Assembly: GCA_019135865.1 (NCBI GenBank)
Contig: JAGVVD010000031.1
Location: 16,982-80,981 of the forward strand
DNA: 64,000 nucleotides
Direction: 5' to 3'
Source of the DNA: Elusimicrobiota bacterium
GTDB taxonomy: Bacteria; Elusimicrobiota; Elusimicrobia; Elusimicrobiales; UBA9959
Each line of letters starts with the position of its first letter. The stretch's first letter is position 1. This document shows, piece after piece, positions 8,904-17,302 of this stretch. Both the position numbers and the translations under genes were made by a program. The notes beneath the pieces were generated by a model. It did no database searches. It was not told the origin of the DNA and saw nothing but the letters and a program-made list of their open reading frames with translations.

Positions 8904-10787
8904 CTAGCCCGCCAGATAGACCCTGAAACTTTCCGGCGCCAGCGCCGCGTCCGGCCGCCGTCCCTCGGAATCGAGGACCGCCCGCCACCGGCCCGTCGCA
9001 GAGCTCCGGGCACCGGCTGCGGCGAAAGCCGCCCTGTTCCGGCCCGTCGCAGAGCTCCGGGCACCGGCTGCGGCGAAAGCCGCCCTGTTCCGGCCCGGCG
9101 GCAGCCCGGGACGGGCCGCGGACCGGCCGAAATTATAGACGACGACGCTGGCGGAGCGGCCGCGCCGGCGGAACACCGAGATGGTCCCGCCGGACGTCCT
9201 CACCGAAACGTCCTTCCGGGGTACGCAGCCGAGCGCGGGGCAGGCCTTGCGCAGGGCGATGAGCCGCCGGTAGAGGTCCAGCATCTCCGCGTGCGCGCCG
9301 CGGCGGAGGCTGTCCCAGTCCAGCCGGCTGGCGGCGAAGGTCTCCACGCCCTGCGGGTCCGGCGGTTCCTTCTTCCAGCCGAAGGCGGCGAACTCCCGCT
9401 TGCGGCCCTCGCGCACGGCCTTTACGAGCCCCGGGTCGCCGTGGCTGACGAAATACCGGAAGGGGTTCTTCTCGGCGTATTCCTCGCCCATGAAGAGCAT
9501 CGGGACATACGGGGAGAGTATGACGGCTCCGGCCGCCAGCCGCAGCCGCCGCTCGCCGGCGAGGGCGGGGAGGCGCTCGCCCAGCAGCCGGTTGCCGACC
9601 TGGTCGTGGTTCTGCGAACAGACGACGAATTTGCCCGGGTTAACGGACCTGGAACTGGAACCGTGCCGGCGGCCGCGGTGCGGCGACCAGGCCCAGTCGT
9701 AGACGAAGCCGTCGGAGAAGGCCTTGGCCAGCTGGCCGAACCCGCCGAAATCCTCGTAATAGCCGCCCCTCTCGCCGGTGAGCAGCGAGTGCAGCGCGTG
9801 ATGGAAGTCGTCCGACCATTGCGCGTCCATCCCCCAGCCGCGCGGGGCCGGCTCCAGCGCGCGCACGTCGTTGAGATCGCTCTCGGCTATCAGCGAGAGG
9901 CGCCGGCCGAGGAGGCGCGACAGGTCCCGCGTCCTCTCCGAAAGCTCGGCCAGGAAATGCTTCGCCCCGAGATCGAAGATGCCGTGCACGGCGTCCAGCC
10001 GCAGCGCGTCGATATGGTAGTCGCGGAACCAGGCCAGCGCGGCCCCGATGAAATACTCGCGGACCGCCGGGCTGCCGCGGCCGTCGTAATTGACCGCGTC
10101 GCCCCACGGCGTGCGGTAGCGGTCCGTGAAATAGGGACCGTAGGAGCCCAGGTAATTGCCCTCCGGGCCGAGATGATTGTAGACGACGTCCAGCACTACG
10201 GCGAGGCCGGCCCGGTGGCAGGCGTCGACGAGACGCTTGAGGCCCTCAGGCCCGCCGTAGGAATCCTGCGGGGCGTAGGGATAGACCCCGTCGTAGCCCC
10301 AGTTGCGGGAGCCGGGGAACTGCGAGACGGGCATCAGTTCCACGGCGTTGACGCCCAGGCTTTTCAGGTAGGGCAGCCGCGACTCCACGCCGGAGAAATC
10401 CCCCGCCGGGGTGAAGGTCCCGGGGTGCAGTTCGTAAATTATCATCCGCTCGGCCGGCAGGCCGCGCCAGGCCGCGTCGGACCAGGGGAAAGCGGAGTGG
10501 TCCACGGCCTCCGACGGTCCGTGAACGCCTTCGGGCTGGAAGGCCGACGCCGGGTCCGGCAGCTCGTCGCGCCCGCTCACGGCGTACTTATACCTGGCCC
10601 CCGGGCCTAAGCCGCGGGCGAAAGCTTTCCAGTAGCCGCCGCCGGCCTTCTTCATGCGCAGGGTCCGCCGGCGCGGAGAATATACGCGCACTTCCATCCT
10701 GGACGCGGAGGGGGCCCAGACCGTGAACGACAGGCCGTTCCCGGAAGGGAAAGCCCCCTGCGGGGCCGTTGCCAGGCCTCCGCTCAC
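8904..10787 (-). CDS. treZ: Malto-oligosyltrehalose trehalohydrolase
   Basis: 627 aa from a GTG start at 10787, chosen because GTGA overlaps the stop of treS and GGAGG lies 7-8 bases upstream; an ATG at 10811 is the alternative. Residues about 1-95 are a CBM48-like domain (LSFTVWAPSASRMEVRVYSP), followed by a GH13_10 barrel with YELHPGTFTPAGDF, the nucleophile region ALRLDAVHGIFD, the acid/base region LIAESDLND and SQNHDQVGNR. TreZ releases trehalose from maltooligosyltrehalose in the TreY-TreZ route. No treY is in the window. Near the C-terminus a 51-base segment is exactly duplicated in tandem (8989-9090), adding 17 residues. The product call is strong. Confidence 0.9.
   Translation of the reverse strand: MSGGLATAPQGAFPSGNGLSFTVWAPSASRMEVRVYSPRRRTLRMKKAGGGYWKAFARGLGPGARYKYAVSGRDELPDPASAFQPEGVHGPSEAVDHSAFPWSDAAWRGLPAERMIIYELHPGTFTPAGDFSGVESRLPYLKSLGVNAVELMPVSQFPGSRNWGYDGVYPYAPQDSYGGPEGLKRLVDACHRAGLAVVLDVVYNHLGPEGNYLGSYGPYFTDRYRTPWGDAVNYDGRGSPAVREYFIGAALAWFRDYHIDALRLDAVHGIFDLGAKHFLAELSERTRDLSRLLGRRLSLIAESDLNDVRALEPAPRGWGMDAQWSDDFHHALHSLLTGERGGYYEDFGGFGQLAKAFSDGFVYDWAWSPHRGRRHGSSSRSVNPGKFVVCSQNHDQVGNRLLGERLPALAGERRLRLAAGAVILSPYVPMLFMGEEYAEKNPFRYFVSHGDPGLVKAVREGRKREFAAFGWKKEPPDPQGVETFAASRLDWDSLRRGAHAEMLDLYRRLIALRKACPALGCVPRKDVSVRTSGGTISVFRRRGRSASVVVYNFGRSAARPGLPPGRNRAAFAAAGARSSATGRNRAAFAAAGARSSATGRWRAVLDSEGRRPDAALAPESFRVYLAG
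8989..9090. repeat. Perfect 51-bp tandem duplication within treZ
   Basis: Two identical 51-base units occupy 8989-9039 and 9040-9090, and the first seven bases of a third copy follow. The unit length is a multiple of three, so treZ stays in frame and gains a repeated 17-residue segment (containing AAFAAAGARSSATG) just before the C-terminal beta-sheet region. Perfect identity suggests a recent slippage or unequal-crossover event, or an assembly artefact. Confidence 0.9.
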
Positions 10788-13700
10788 GGCTTCGCCTCCG
10801 CCGGCGCGCATTCCCGCTGTTCCGGGCTCAGCAGCAGGCGCAGCAGCCTGGCGGGCACACGCGCCCAGTCGGGCCTGGCGGCTATATCCCCCTCCAGCTC
10901 GGTCACGGCCCTCTTCATGAGGAAAAGCCGCAGCAGGAGCTGGAGGTCGTCCGGGTTCTGCGGCAGCACCTGCGCGGGCCCGGCCGCGGCCAGGTAGCCG
11001 CGCAGGAAGGCGGCCGAAATATGGGAGTACCACAGGTCCAGCCACGGCGCCATAGCGGGGAGGTCCTTGAGCGGCACGCCGCCGGTCTGAAGGAAGGGGG
11101 CGTGCGCCGCGTAGTACAGGGAGATCAGCGCGCCGGCCACGTCGCGCAGGGGCGAGCGCTTTATCCGGCGCTCGCCCGGCGTCTTCTCCGGGTGGCCCTC
11201 GAAGTCCTTCACCACGAAGTCCTTGCCGGTATAGAGCAGCTGCGACAGCAGGTAATTGCCGTGAATGCGGATCTTGCGGCAGGCGAACTTCTTCTCGTTG
11301 AGCCGCTGCATCTCCTTCAGTATCCTCTGCTGGTTCTCCAGCACGTAACCGGCCTCCTCCTTAACCTCCGGAGACATGTCCTTGAGCCGGCGGGACAGGT
11401 TGAGGAAGGCCTTCTTCGACTGCCCCGACATCGACTGGAAGACGGAACGCTGGTAAAGGCGGGAGAACGGCTCCGGCGCGAAATCCGGCTCCAGCGGGGC
11501 GGCCAGCGCGGCGTGCATCTCTCCCGTCCGGCGGCCGATAAGTTCCGCCATCTCCAGGCAGAAGCCGCCGGAAAGGTTGACGAAGTCGGCGGGCGCCTCG
11601 GCCGGGCCGGCGCAGAAAGCCCCCGCCATAGGCGGCGGGGCCCCCGCGTCCGACGGCCTTGACTGCACCGCCTCGTAATAACGGGACGCCTCCCCGGCCA
11701 TGAGCGCGAAGGCGTCCCCCTGGTTGGGGACGAAAGAGCGCAGGAAGCCGAGCGTTCCGTAGAATTTCCCCCCGCGTTCCAGGCTCAGCGAGCCGTAATA
11801 CGAAGGGCCGTTGGGGAACCCTCCGCCGGCGAAGAGTTTTCCCGTTTCCACGTCGGGGCTGACGCCCTCCTCCGCGCGGCGGCACAGCCGCAGGACGCAG
11901 GAGGGACCGTAGGCCACGGTCAGGCCGTTGGGCCCGGAGCGCAGGACGCGCGACTCCGGGACCCGGCCCTCCGGCAGCGGGACGGCGCGGAAGGCCGGCG
12001 AAGCCGAGGCTCGCAGCGCCGACCCGCCCGAGCGCGGCCGCCGGCCGGAGGAGAAGAGCGCGAACAGGTCGGCGTGAAAGGCCGGGTCCTGTCCCGCGTC
12101 GTAAAGATATCCCCCGCCGCCCGCGAGCTCCAGCGAAGCGACCAGCGCCTGCGGGTATTTCCTGGCCGCCTCTTCCGCCTTCTCGCCGGCCGCGAAGGCC
12201 AGCGGGACGACGTAGGTCTCCACCCAGCCCTGCGCGTGCACGGCCTCCACCAGGACCAGGCTGGCGCCGGAAGCCAGCGGGAAAGCCTCCATGACCCTGA
12301 GCCTGCGGGGCGCGGCGCCGCGGCCGAAGCAGCGGCATTTCTTCACGTAAGCCGACAGCGCCGGCTCCAGGCCGCGGGGGCCTATCGCGCCGAAGAAATC
12401 CTTCCATTCCAGGTCCGGCAATTCCAGCGATGGGATAGGCCTGTCGCCGGGGGTCTCGGCCTGCTGCTCGGGCCTGCGCAGCAGGAACCAGTAACAGTTA
12501 TGCACGCCCGGGGTGAAGAGGTAAGGTTTGTCGGTTATGGGCGGAAAGTCGCTGCCGCTGAAGACCTCGGTAGGGATATAGCCGGCGTAGCGGGAAAGGT
12601 CGAGCGAGGCCGCCTGCGAGAAACGCGACAGGTTGGCGGCGAAGAGCACGATCTCGTCGCCGTGGCGGCGTATGAAGGCCAGCACCTTGGCGTTGTCCGA
12701 CTGCACCGGCTCCAGCGTGCCGCGGCCCAGGGCCTTGTAGTTCTCGCGCATGGCGATGACGCGCCGCATCCACCAGAGCAGGGAGGAGAGGTTGCCTTCC
12801 TGGCTCTCCACGTTGACGGCCTCGTAATGGTATTCGGGATCGGTCACCACCGGCAGGAAAAGTTTCTGCGGGTTGACCCGCGAGAAGCCGGCGTTGCGGT
12901 CGGGGCTCCACTGCATCGGAGTGCGCACGCCGTTGCGGTCGCCCAGGTAGAAATTGTCGCCCATGCCTATCTCGTCGCCGTAGTAGAGCACCGGGGTGCC
13001 CGGCAGCGAGAGCAGCAGCATGTTCATCAGCTCTATCTTGCGGCGGTTGTTGCCCAGCAGCGGGGCGAGACGCCTGCGTATCCCGAGGTTTATCCTGGCC
13101 TTGGCGTCGCGGGCGTAGACCTTGTACATGTAGTCCCGTTCCTCGTCGGTGACCATCTCCAGCGTCAGCTCGTCGTGGTTGCGCAGGAACACCGCCCACT
13201 GGCAGTTCTCCGGTATGGCCGGCGTCTGCTCCAGTATGTCGGTTATCGGAAAACTGTCCTCCATCCACAGCGACATGAAAAGCCGGGGCATGACGGGGAA
13301 GTGGAAGGACATGTTGCATTCGTCGCCGGCGCCGAAATAGGCCGCGGCGTCCTCGGGCCACTGGTTGGCCTCGCAGAGCAGCATCCGGTCCTTGTGCTTC
13401 AAGTCCACGTGCGCGCGCAGCTTCTTGAGGAAGGCGTGGGTCTGGGGCAGGTTCTCGCAGTTGGTCCCCTCGGCCTCGTAAAGGTAGGGCACGGCGTCGA
13501 GCCGCAGTCCGTCCACCCCCATGCCGAGCCAGAAATCGACGACCTTGAGCAGCGAGCGCTGCACGGCGGGGTTCTCGAAGTTCAGGTCGGGCTGGTGGCG
13601 GTAGAAGCGGTGCCAGAAATAGGCCCCGGCCTCGTCGTCCCAGGTCCAGTTGGAGGTCTCGAAATCCTTGAAGATCACGCGGGCGTCCCGGTATTTCTCC

Positions 13701-14122
13701 TCGGTGTCGCTCCAGACATAGTAATTCCGGGCGGCCGAGCCGGGCCTGGCCTTGCGGGCCCGCTGGAACCAGGGATGCTGGTCGGAGGTGTGGTTGACGA
13801 CGAGCTCGGTTATCACGCGCAGGCCCAGAGCGTGAGCCTCGCGCAGGAAGTCGCGGAAATCGCCCATGTCGCCGTAATCGGGGTTTATCCCGTAATAGTC
13901 GGAGATGTCGTAACCGTCGTCCCGCAGCGGCGAGGGGTAGAAAGGCAGCAGCCACAGGGCCGTGGCGCCCAGGCTCTTGAGATAGGGGAGCCTGCCGATC
14001 AGGCCCCTGAAATCGCCGATCCCGTCGTTATTGCTGTCGCAGAAGGACTTGACGTGCAGTTCGTAGATGACCGCGTCCTTGTACCACAGAGGGTCGCCGG
14101 GCCGCTTTTTTTTGGACGTCAT
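10784..14122 (-). CDS. treS: Trehalose synthase/maltokinase fusion protein
   Basis: 1112 aa. Residues 1 to about 550 are a GH13_16 trehalose synthase, which interconverts maltose and trehalose: YELHVKSFCDSNNDGIGDF, the nucleophile D209 in DGLRLDAVPYL, the acid/base E251 in LLCEANQWPE and D317 in FLRNHDEL. The rest resembles the fused Pep2/Mak maltokinase that makes maltose 1-phosphate for the GlgE route, with FVPNQGDAFALM in the middle. The kinase catalytic loop reads HGNYLLSQLL (954 onward), where family members have HGDYHLGQ; the Asp is replaced by N956 (codon AAT at 11257-11255). The later VKDFEG motif is kept. The kinase half may be weak or dead. No glgE lies in the window. It is translationally coupled to treZ. 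Confidence 0.9.
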   Translation of the reverse strand: MTSKKKRPGDPLWYKDAVIYELHVKSFCDSNNDGIGDFRGLIGRLPYLKSLGATALWLLPFYPSPLRDDGYDISDYYGINPDYGDMGDFRDFLREAHALGLRVITELVVNHTSDQHPWFQRARKARPGSAARNYYVWSDTEEKYRDARVIFKDFETSNWTWDDEAGAYFWHRFYRHQPDLNFENPAVQRSLLKVVDFWLGMGVDGLRLDAVPYLYEAEGTNCENLPQTHAFLKKLRAHVDLKHKDRMLLCEANQWPEDAAAYFGAGDECNMSFHFPVMPRLFMSLWMEDSFPITDILEQTPAIPENCQWAVFLRNHDELTLEMVTDEERDYMYKVYARDAKARINLGIRRRLAPLLGNNRRKIELMNMLLLSLPGTPVLYYGDEIGMGDNFYLGDRNGVRTPMQWSPDRNAGFSRVNPQKLFLPVVTDPEYHYEAVNVESQEGNLSSLLWWMRRVIAMRENYKALGRGTLEPVQSDNAKVLAFIRRHGDEIVLFAANLSRFSQAASLDLSRYAGYIPTEVFSGSDFPPITDKPYLFTPGVHNCYWFLLRRPEQQAETPGDRPIPSLELPDLEWKDFFGAIGPRGLEPALSAYVKKCRCFGRGAAPRRLRVMEAFPLASGASLVLVEAVHAQGWVETYVVPLAFAAGEKAEEAARKYPQALVASLELAGGGGYLYDAGQDPAFHADLFALFSSGRRPRSGGSALRASASPAFRAVPLPEGRVPESRVLRSGPNGLTVAYGPSCVLRLCRRAEEGVSPDVETGKLFAGGGFPNGPSYYGSLSLERGGKFYGTLGFLRSFVPNQGDAFALMAGEASRYYEAVQSRPSDAGAPPPMAGAFCAGPAEAPADFVNLSGGFCLEMAELIGRRTGEMHAALAAPLEPDFAPEPFSRLYQRSVFQSMSGQSKKAFLNLSRRLKDMSPEVKEEAGYVLENQQRILKEMQRLNEKKFACRKIRIHGNYLLSQLLYTGKDFVVKDFEGHPEKTPGERRIKRSPLRDVAGALISLYYAAHAPFLQTGGVPLKDLPAMAPWLDLWYSHISAAFLRGYLAAAGPAQVLPQNPDDLQLLLRLFLMKRAVTELEGDIAARPDWARVPARLLRLLLSPEQRECAPAEAKP

Positions 14123-15345
14123 TTATCTTCTCCGTATTCCAGGCGCGGTATGAGCAGGACCAGCGCCGAGAGCGCCAGCACCCCGCAGGCGTTGAGCAGC
14201 ACGCTGAAGCCCACCGAGCGGCTCTCGGCCAGCAGGCCGTTGAGCATGAAAGTGAGGGGCAGGACCGCGTAGCTGACGGTGGTGAGCACGGAGAAGAACC
14301 GCCCCTTCATCTCCTCCGGCACCGTGCGCTGGAACAGCGTAAGCGCCACCGCGTTGCCGGTCCCCAGTGCGGCCCCGACGAGGAAAAGGAGAGCGCAGAT
14401 GTGCAGCCGGTCGGCGGTGAAGTAGAGCCCCAGGAAAGGCAGACCGACGGCCACGACCGAGGCGAAGAACCAGCCGTAGATGTTCCGGTAGCCGGACTTG
14501 AAGCTCATAGCTATCGCCGCCAGCGCCGAACCGGCCGCGAAGAAGGTCTCGAACACCGCCAGCCACCGGACCGAGCCGTTCACCACGAACTTGACTATCA
14601 TCGGTATCAGTATGAGTATGGGGCCGACGAAGAAGTTCAGCGCGGCGAAGGAGAGGAGCAGCGAGAGCAGCGGCCTGTTGCCGCCGATATAGCGCAGGCC
14701 GGCCTTGAGCTCGTCGAAATACGGGGCCTGCCCGCCCCTGCGCGCGCTCAGGTCCGAAGAGATGGACCGGACCGCCAGGAACGACAGGGCGTAGGTGAAC
14801 GAGTTGAAGAAGAAAGCCCCGGCCGCGCCCAGGACCGCTATCAGGACGCTGCCCAGGGCCGAACCGAAGACGCTGGAGAGCTGCATCACCGAGGAATCGG
14901 CGGCGGTGGCGGCGCCCAGGTGCTCCTCCGAGGTGAGCCGCAGCAGGGAGCTGGAGACCGAAGCCTCGAACATCGGCCCGAACCCGGCTATCATGAAGCA
15001 GAGCCCGTAGAGCATCCAGAGCTCCAGGCGGCCGGACCAGGTCAGCAGGCCGAGCGTGAAGACCAGCAGCAGCCTGGCCGCGTCGGCCCAGAGCATGGCC
15101 AGCCGCTTGTCGCTGCGGTCCACCAGCGCGCCGAAGAAGGGCCCGAAGAGGACTACCGGCAGGAAGGTCATCGCCATGATCATGCCCAGGTGGAACTTGC
15201 CGTGCTCGCCGGCGCCGCTGAGCACCCACCAGGCTATGGCTATAGCGAAGAACTTGTCGCCCACGGCGGAGACTATCCGGCCGGCAAAAAGGCGGCGGAA
15301 ATCGGGATATACCCCGAGGGGATGCTTCTTCAGGGCCTTTCTCAT
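14119..15345 (-). CDS. Major facilitator superfamily transporter
   Basis: 408 aa from the ATG at 15345; the open frame runs 57 codons further upstream, but that part is charged and falls in the promoter region and the divergent gene, so it is not used. After a basic N-terminus (RKALKKHPLGVYPDFRRLFAGR) the protein has about 11-12 hydrophobic segments, with the MFS loop GALVDRSDKRLAMLWAD after the second helix. This is the MFS_3/enterobactin-exporter-like type used for efflux. Its stop overlaps the start of treS (ATGA), so it is co-transcribed with the trehalose genes, and sugar export or uptake is a possible but unproven role. The substrate cannot be read from the sequence. Confidence 0.85.
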   Translation of the reverse strand: MRKALKKHPLGVYPDFRRLFAGRIVSAVGDKFFAIAIAWWVLSGAGEHGKFHLGMIMAMTFLPVVLFGPFFGALVDRSDKRLAMLWADAARLLLVFTLGLLTWSGRLELWMLYGLCFMIAGFGPMFEASVSSSLLRLTSEEHLGAATAADSSVMQLSSVFGSALGSVLIAVLGAAGAFFFNSFTYALSFLAVRSISSDLSARRGGQAPYFDELKAGLRYIGGNRPLLSLLLSFAALNFFVGPILILIPMIVKFVVNGSVRWLAVFETFFAAGSALAAIAMSFKSGYRNIYGWFFASVVAVGLPFLGLYFTADRLHICALLFLVGAALGTGNAVALTLFQRTVPEEMKGRFFSVLTTVSYAVLPLTFMLNGLLAESRSVGFSVLLNACGVLALSALVLLIPRLEYGEDK

Positions 15346-15366
15346 CAGTAACGATTTTATAATATA

Positions 15367-16701
15367 ATGGAAGAGGGGATGGCTTCTTACTACAAAAAAC
15401 TCAGAGCGGACCTGGAGGCGAGCGCCGGGGCCGGCATCATCACGCCGGAACAGGCCGCGGCCGTTTACGACCGCGTTTACGGCGCCAGGCCTTTCGCGGC
15501 CTTCCGGGCGGCCCACTGGATAGGGGCGGCCGCGGGACTCTTCGTCGCGCTGGGCGTGATACTCATAGTGGCCAGCAACTGGGACAAGATAGACGCTCCC
15601 ACCAAGATGTTCGCCTTCCTGCTGCTTTTCGCCGGCGCGGGCGAGGCGGCCGTGCGCCTGGACGGAAAGCCGGCCGCGGCCGTGCCGCTGGAGATGGTCT
15701 GGTTCTTCATGCCTATACTCGGGATCGGGCTCTACGCGCAGATCTTCAATCTCAGCGGCGACCCGGTGAAGCCGTATCTGGTCTGGGCGGCCCTCGCGGC
15801 CCCGGCGGCCCTGCTCTCCAGGCGCCCCTTCTCCGCCTATCTCTGCTCGGCGCTCCTCTTCTTCACCCTGTACTCCGGCACGCTCTCATCCAACAGCATC
15901 CTAACCCTGACCGCCGCGCGGCTGGCCGACGAGCAGCCGCTGTGGCACTGGGCCCTGGCCCTGGCCGTGCTGGCCGGCGGCACGGCGGTCTTCCCCGGCA
16001 GGAAACTTTCGCTGCCGCTGGGAGCCTCGGTAGTCTGGCTTTTCGTGATGCTGCTGGCCGACACCGCCATAAAGATAAGGTCTTCCGCCCTGATACTGCT
16101 TTCCGGCATGTCGCTGGCCGCGCTCTGGCTGACCTGGGGCAGCGAGCCGGAGGACGACAAGGCGGGACTTGCGCTCAAGACCTGGCTGGGGGCGGTGTAC
16201 CTGACGACCTTCTTCTGGCATTACAAGGGCGACGAATACGTGAACCGCTCCGGCGCCGACACGGCGGCCGGCGGAGCCCTGGCCTGGCTGCTCTTCGCCG
16301 GGGCGCTGCTCTCCGTCGTCTTCCGGCCCCAGCGCCTGCTGCCCGCCGGGGCCAGGGACGAGCTGGCGGGAAAGGTCCTGCTGACGGCCTCCATGCTCTG
16401 CTCCTTCCTGCTTTTCGACGCCAATGAGGCCACCGCCAAGGCGGTGGCGGTAACGGCCAACCTCCTGCTGGCCGCCTTCGGGACCGTCTCGATAATGAGC
16501 GGCACCAGGGATTCGGACGAGAAACAGATAAACCTGGGCGTGGCCGTGCTGACCATCCTGGCCGTGACGCGCTTCATCGACATTTTCGGCAGTATGCTCA
16601 GGAGCGGCATGGCCTTCATCGTGACCGGCCTGGCCTTCGGGGCCCTGGCCTATTTCGTCAACAAGGGCCGCAAGGCGCTCATAGAGTCGGTGAAGAAATG
16701 A
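15367..16701 (+). CDS. DUF2157 multi-pass membrane protein
   Basis: 444 aa. The N-terminal cytoplasmic segment LEASAGAGIITPEQAAAVYD is the usual opening of DUF2157, followed by AAHWIGAAAGLFVALGVILI as the first of about 12-14 hydrophobic helices spread through the protein. The function of this family is unknown. It ends in an ATGA overlap with a GDYXXLXY-domain gene, a pairing seen in many bacteria. Two starts are possible: 15367, with TATAAT-like sequence directly before it, or 15379, where GAGGGG is too close. It is divergent from the MFS gene across about 20 AT-rich bases, so both promoters overlap there. Confidence 0.85.
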   Translation: MEEGMASYYKKLRADLEASAGAGIITPEQAAAVYDRVYGARPFAAFRAAHWIGAAAGLFVALGVILIVASNWDKIDAPTKMFAFLLLFAGAGEAAVRLDGKPAAAVPLEMVWFFMPILGIGLYAQIFNLSGDPVKPYLVWAALAAPAALLSRRPFSAYLCSALLFFTLYSGTLSSNSILTLTAARLADEQPLWHWALALAVLAGGTAVFPGRKLSLPLGASVVWLFVMLLADTAIKIRSSALILLSGMSLAALWLTWGSEPEDDKAGLALKTWLGAVYLTTFFWHYKGDEYVNRSGADTAAGGALAWLLFAGALLSVVFRPQRLLPAGARDELAGKVLLTASMLCSFLLFDANEATAKAVAVTANLLLAAFGTVSIMSGTRDSDEKQINLGVAVLTILAVTRFIDIFGSMLRSGMAFIVTGLAFGALAYFVNKGRKALIESVKK

Positions 16702-17225
16702 ACTGGAAAGGGAACCCCAATTACCTGCGCCTGGTGCTGGGAACACAGGTACTTTTCTTCGCCGCCTGGGGCGGCTGGCTGTTCGCTTCCAGGAACACGG
16801 ACTCGCCGGAGTTCTACCTGGCCACCGAGCCGGTGGACCCGCGCGACCTCTTCAGCGGCACCTACGTGGCGCTGAACTACGAGATCTCCTCCCCCCGGGG
16901 AGGGGACTGCCCGCGCCGCACCCGCGACCTGGGCCGGCTCTTCGTGAAGCTGGAGGACAAGGGCAAAAAAGCCGTCACCGCGGCCGGCGAAGTCCCGGTC
17001 TACGAGGCCGTGGACTGCCACGCCAACCCGCCGCAGGAGCCGGGCTGGGCGAAAGCCGAGATGATCTACCGTTTCGGCGGCCCGGTCGCCATGTACGGTA
17101 TAGAACGCTTCTATCTCAACGAGAACGATCCGCGCAAGGACGCCCGCAGCGGCTCCGTCCTGGCGAAGGTGAAGATAGACCGCAACCGCAGCCTGGTCCT
17201 GCTGGACCTCGTAGAGAAGATCTGA
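16698..17225 (+). CDS. GDYXXLXY domain membrane-anchored protein
   Basis: 175 aa. One N-terminal transmembrane segment (about 12-28) is followed by the region DPRDLFSGTYVALNYEIS (about residues 50-67), which is this family's name motif with Thr in place of Asp. The second half is a beta-rich domain ending RSLVLLDLVE. Such proteins nearly always sit next to DUF2157 proteins, as here, where the two genes overlap by ATGA. The pair probably forms one membrane complex, but neither has a known biochemical role. Two hairpins (17229-17260 and 17261-17280) follow before pyrB. Confidence 0.82.
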   Translation: MNWKGNPNYLRLVLGTQVLFFAAWGGWLFASRNTDSPEFYLATEPVDPRDLFSGTYVALNYEISSPRGGDCPRRTRDLGRLFVKLEDKGKKAVTAAGEVPVYEAVDCHANPPQEPGWAKAEMIYRFGGPVAMYGIERFYLNENDPRKDARSGSVLAKVKIDRNRSLVLLDLVEKI

Positions 17226-17228
17226 CCC

Positions 17229-17280
17229 GCCAGCCGGCTCCCTGCCGGTAGCCCGCTGGCGCGAACCGCCCGCGGTTCGC
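17229..17280 (+). other. Tandem hairpins in the pyrB leader
   Basis: A stem with arms GCCAGC/GCTGGC and inner CCGGC/GCCGG (17229-17260) is followed at once by a perfect 8-bp stem GCGAACCG/CGGTTCGC with a CCCG loop (17261-17280). CTTTCG follows, a poor T-tract. They could act as a weak terminator or as an attenuator for pyrB; no PyrR-binding motif was recognised. Confidence 0.4.
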
Positions 17281-17302
17281 CTTTCGAAAACAAGGAGAGT
17301 TC

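Noticed and set aside
10788..11045. Upstream extension of treZ to 11045
   Set aside because: The extension is Arg/Ala/Pro-rich and overlaps the conserved end of treS. The GTGA coupling with GGAGG upstream gives a better start.
15346..15516. Upstream extension of the MFS gene
   Set aside because: It would run through the divergent promoter and into the DUF2157 coding region and is not hydrophobic or conserved.
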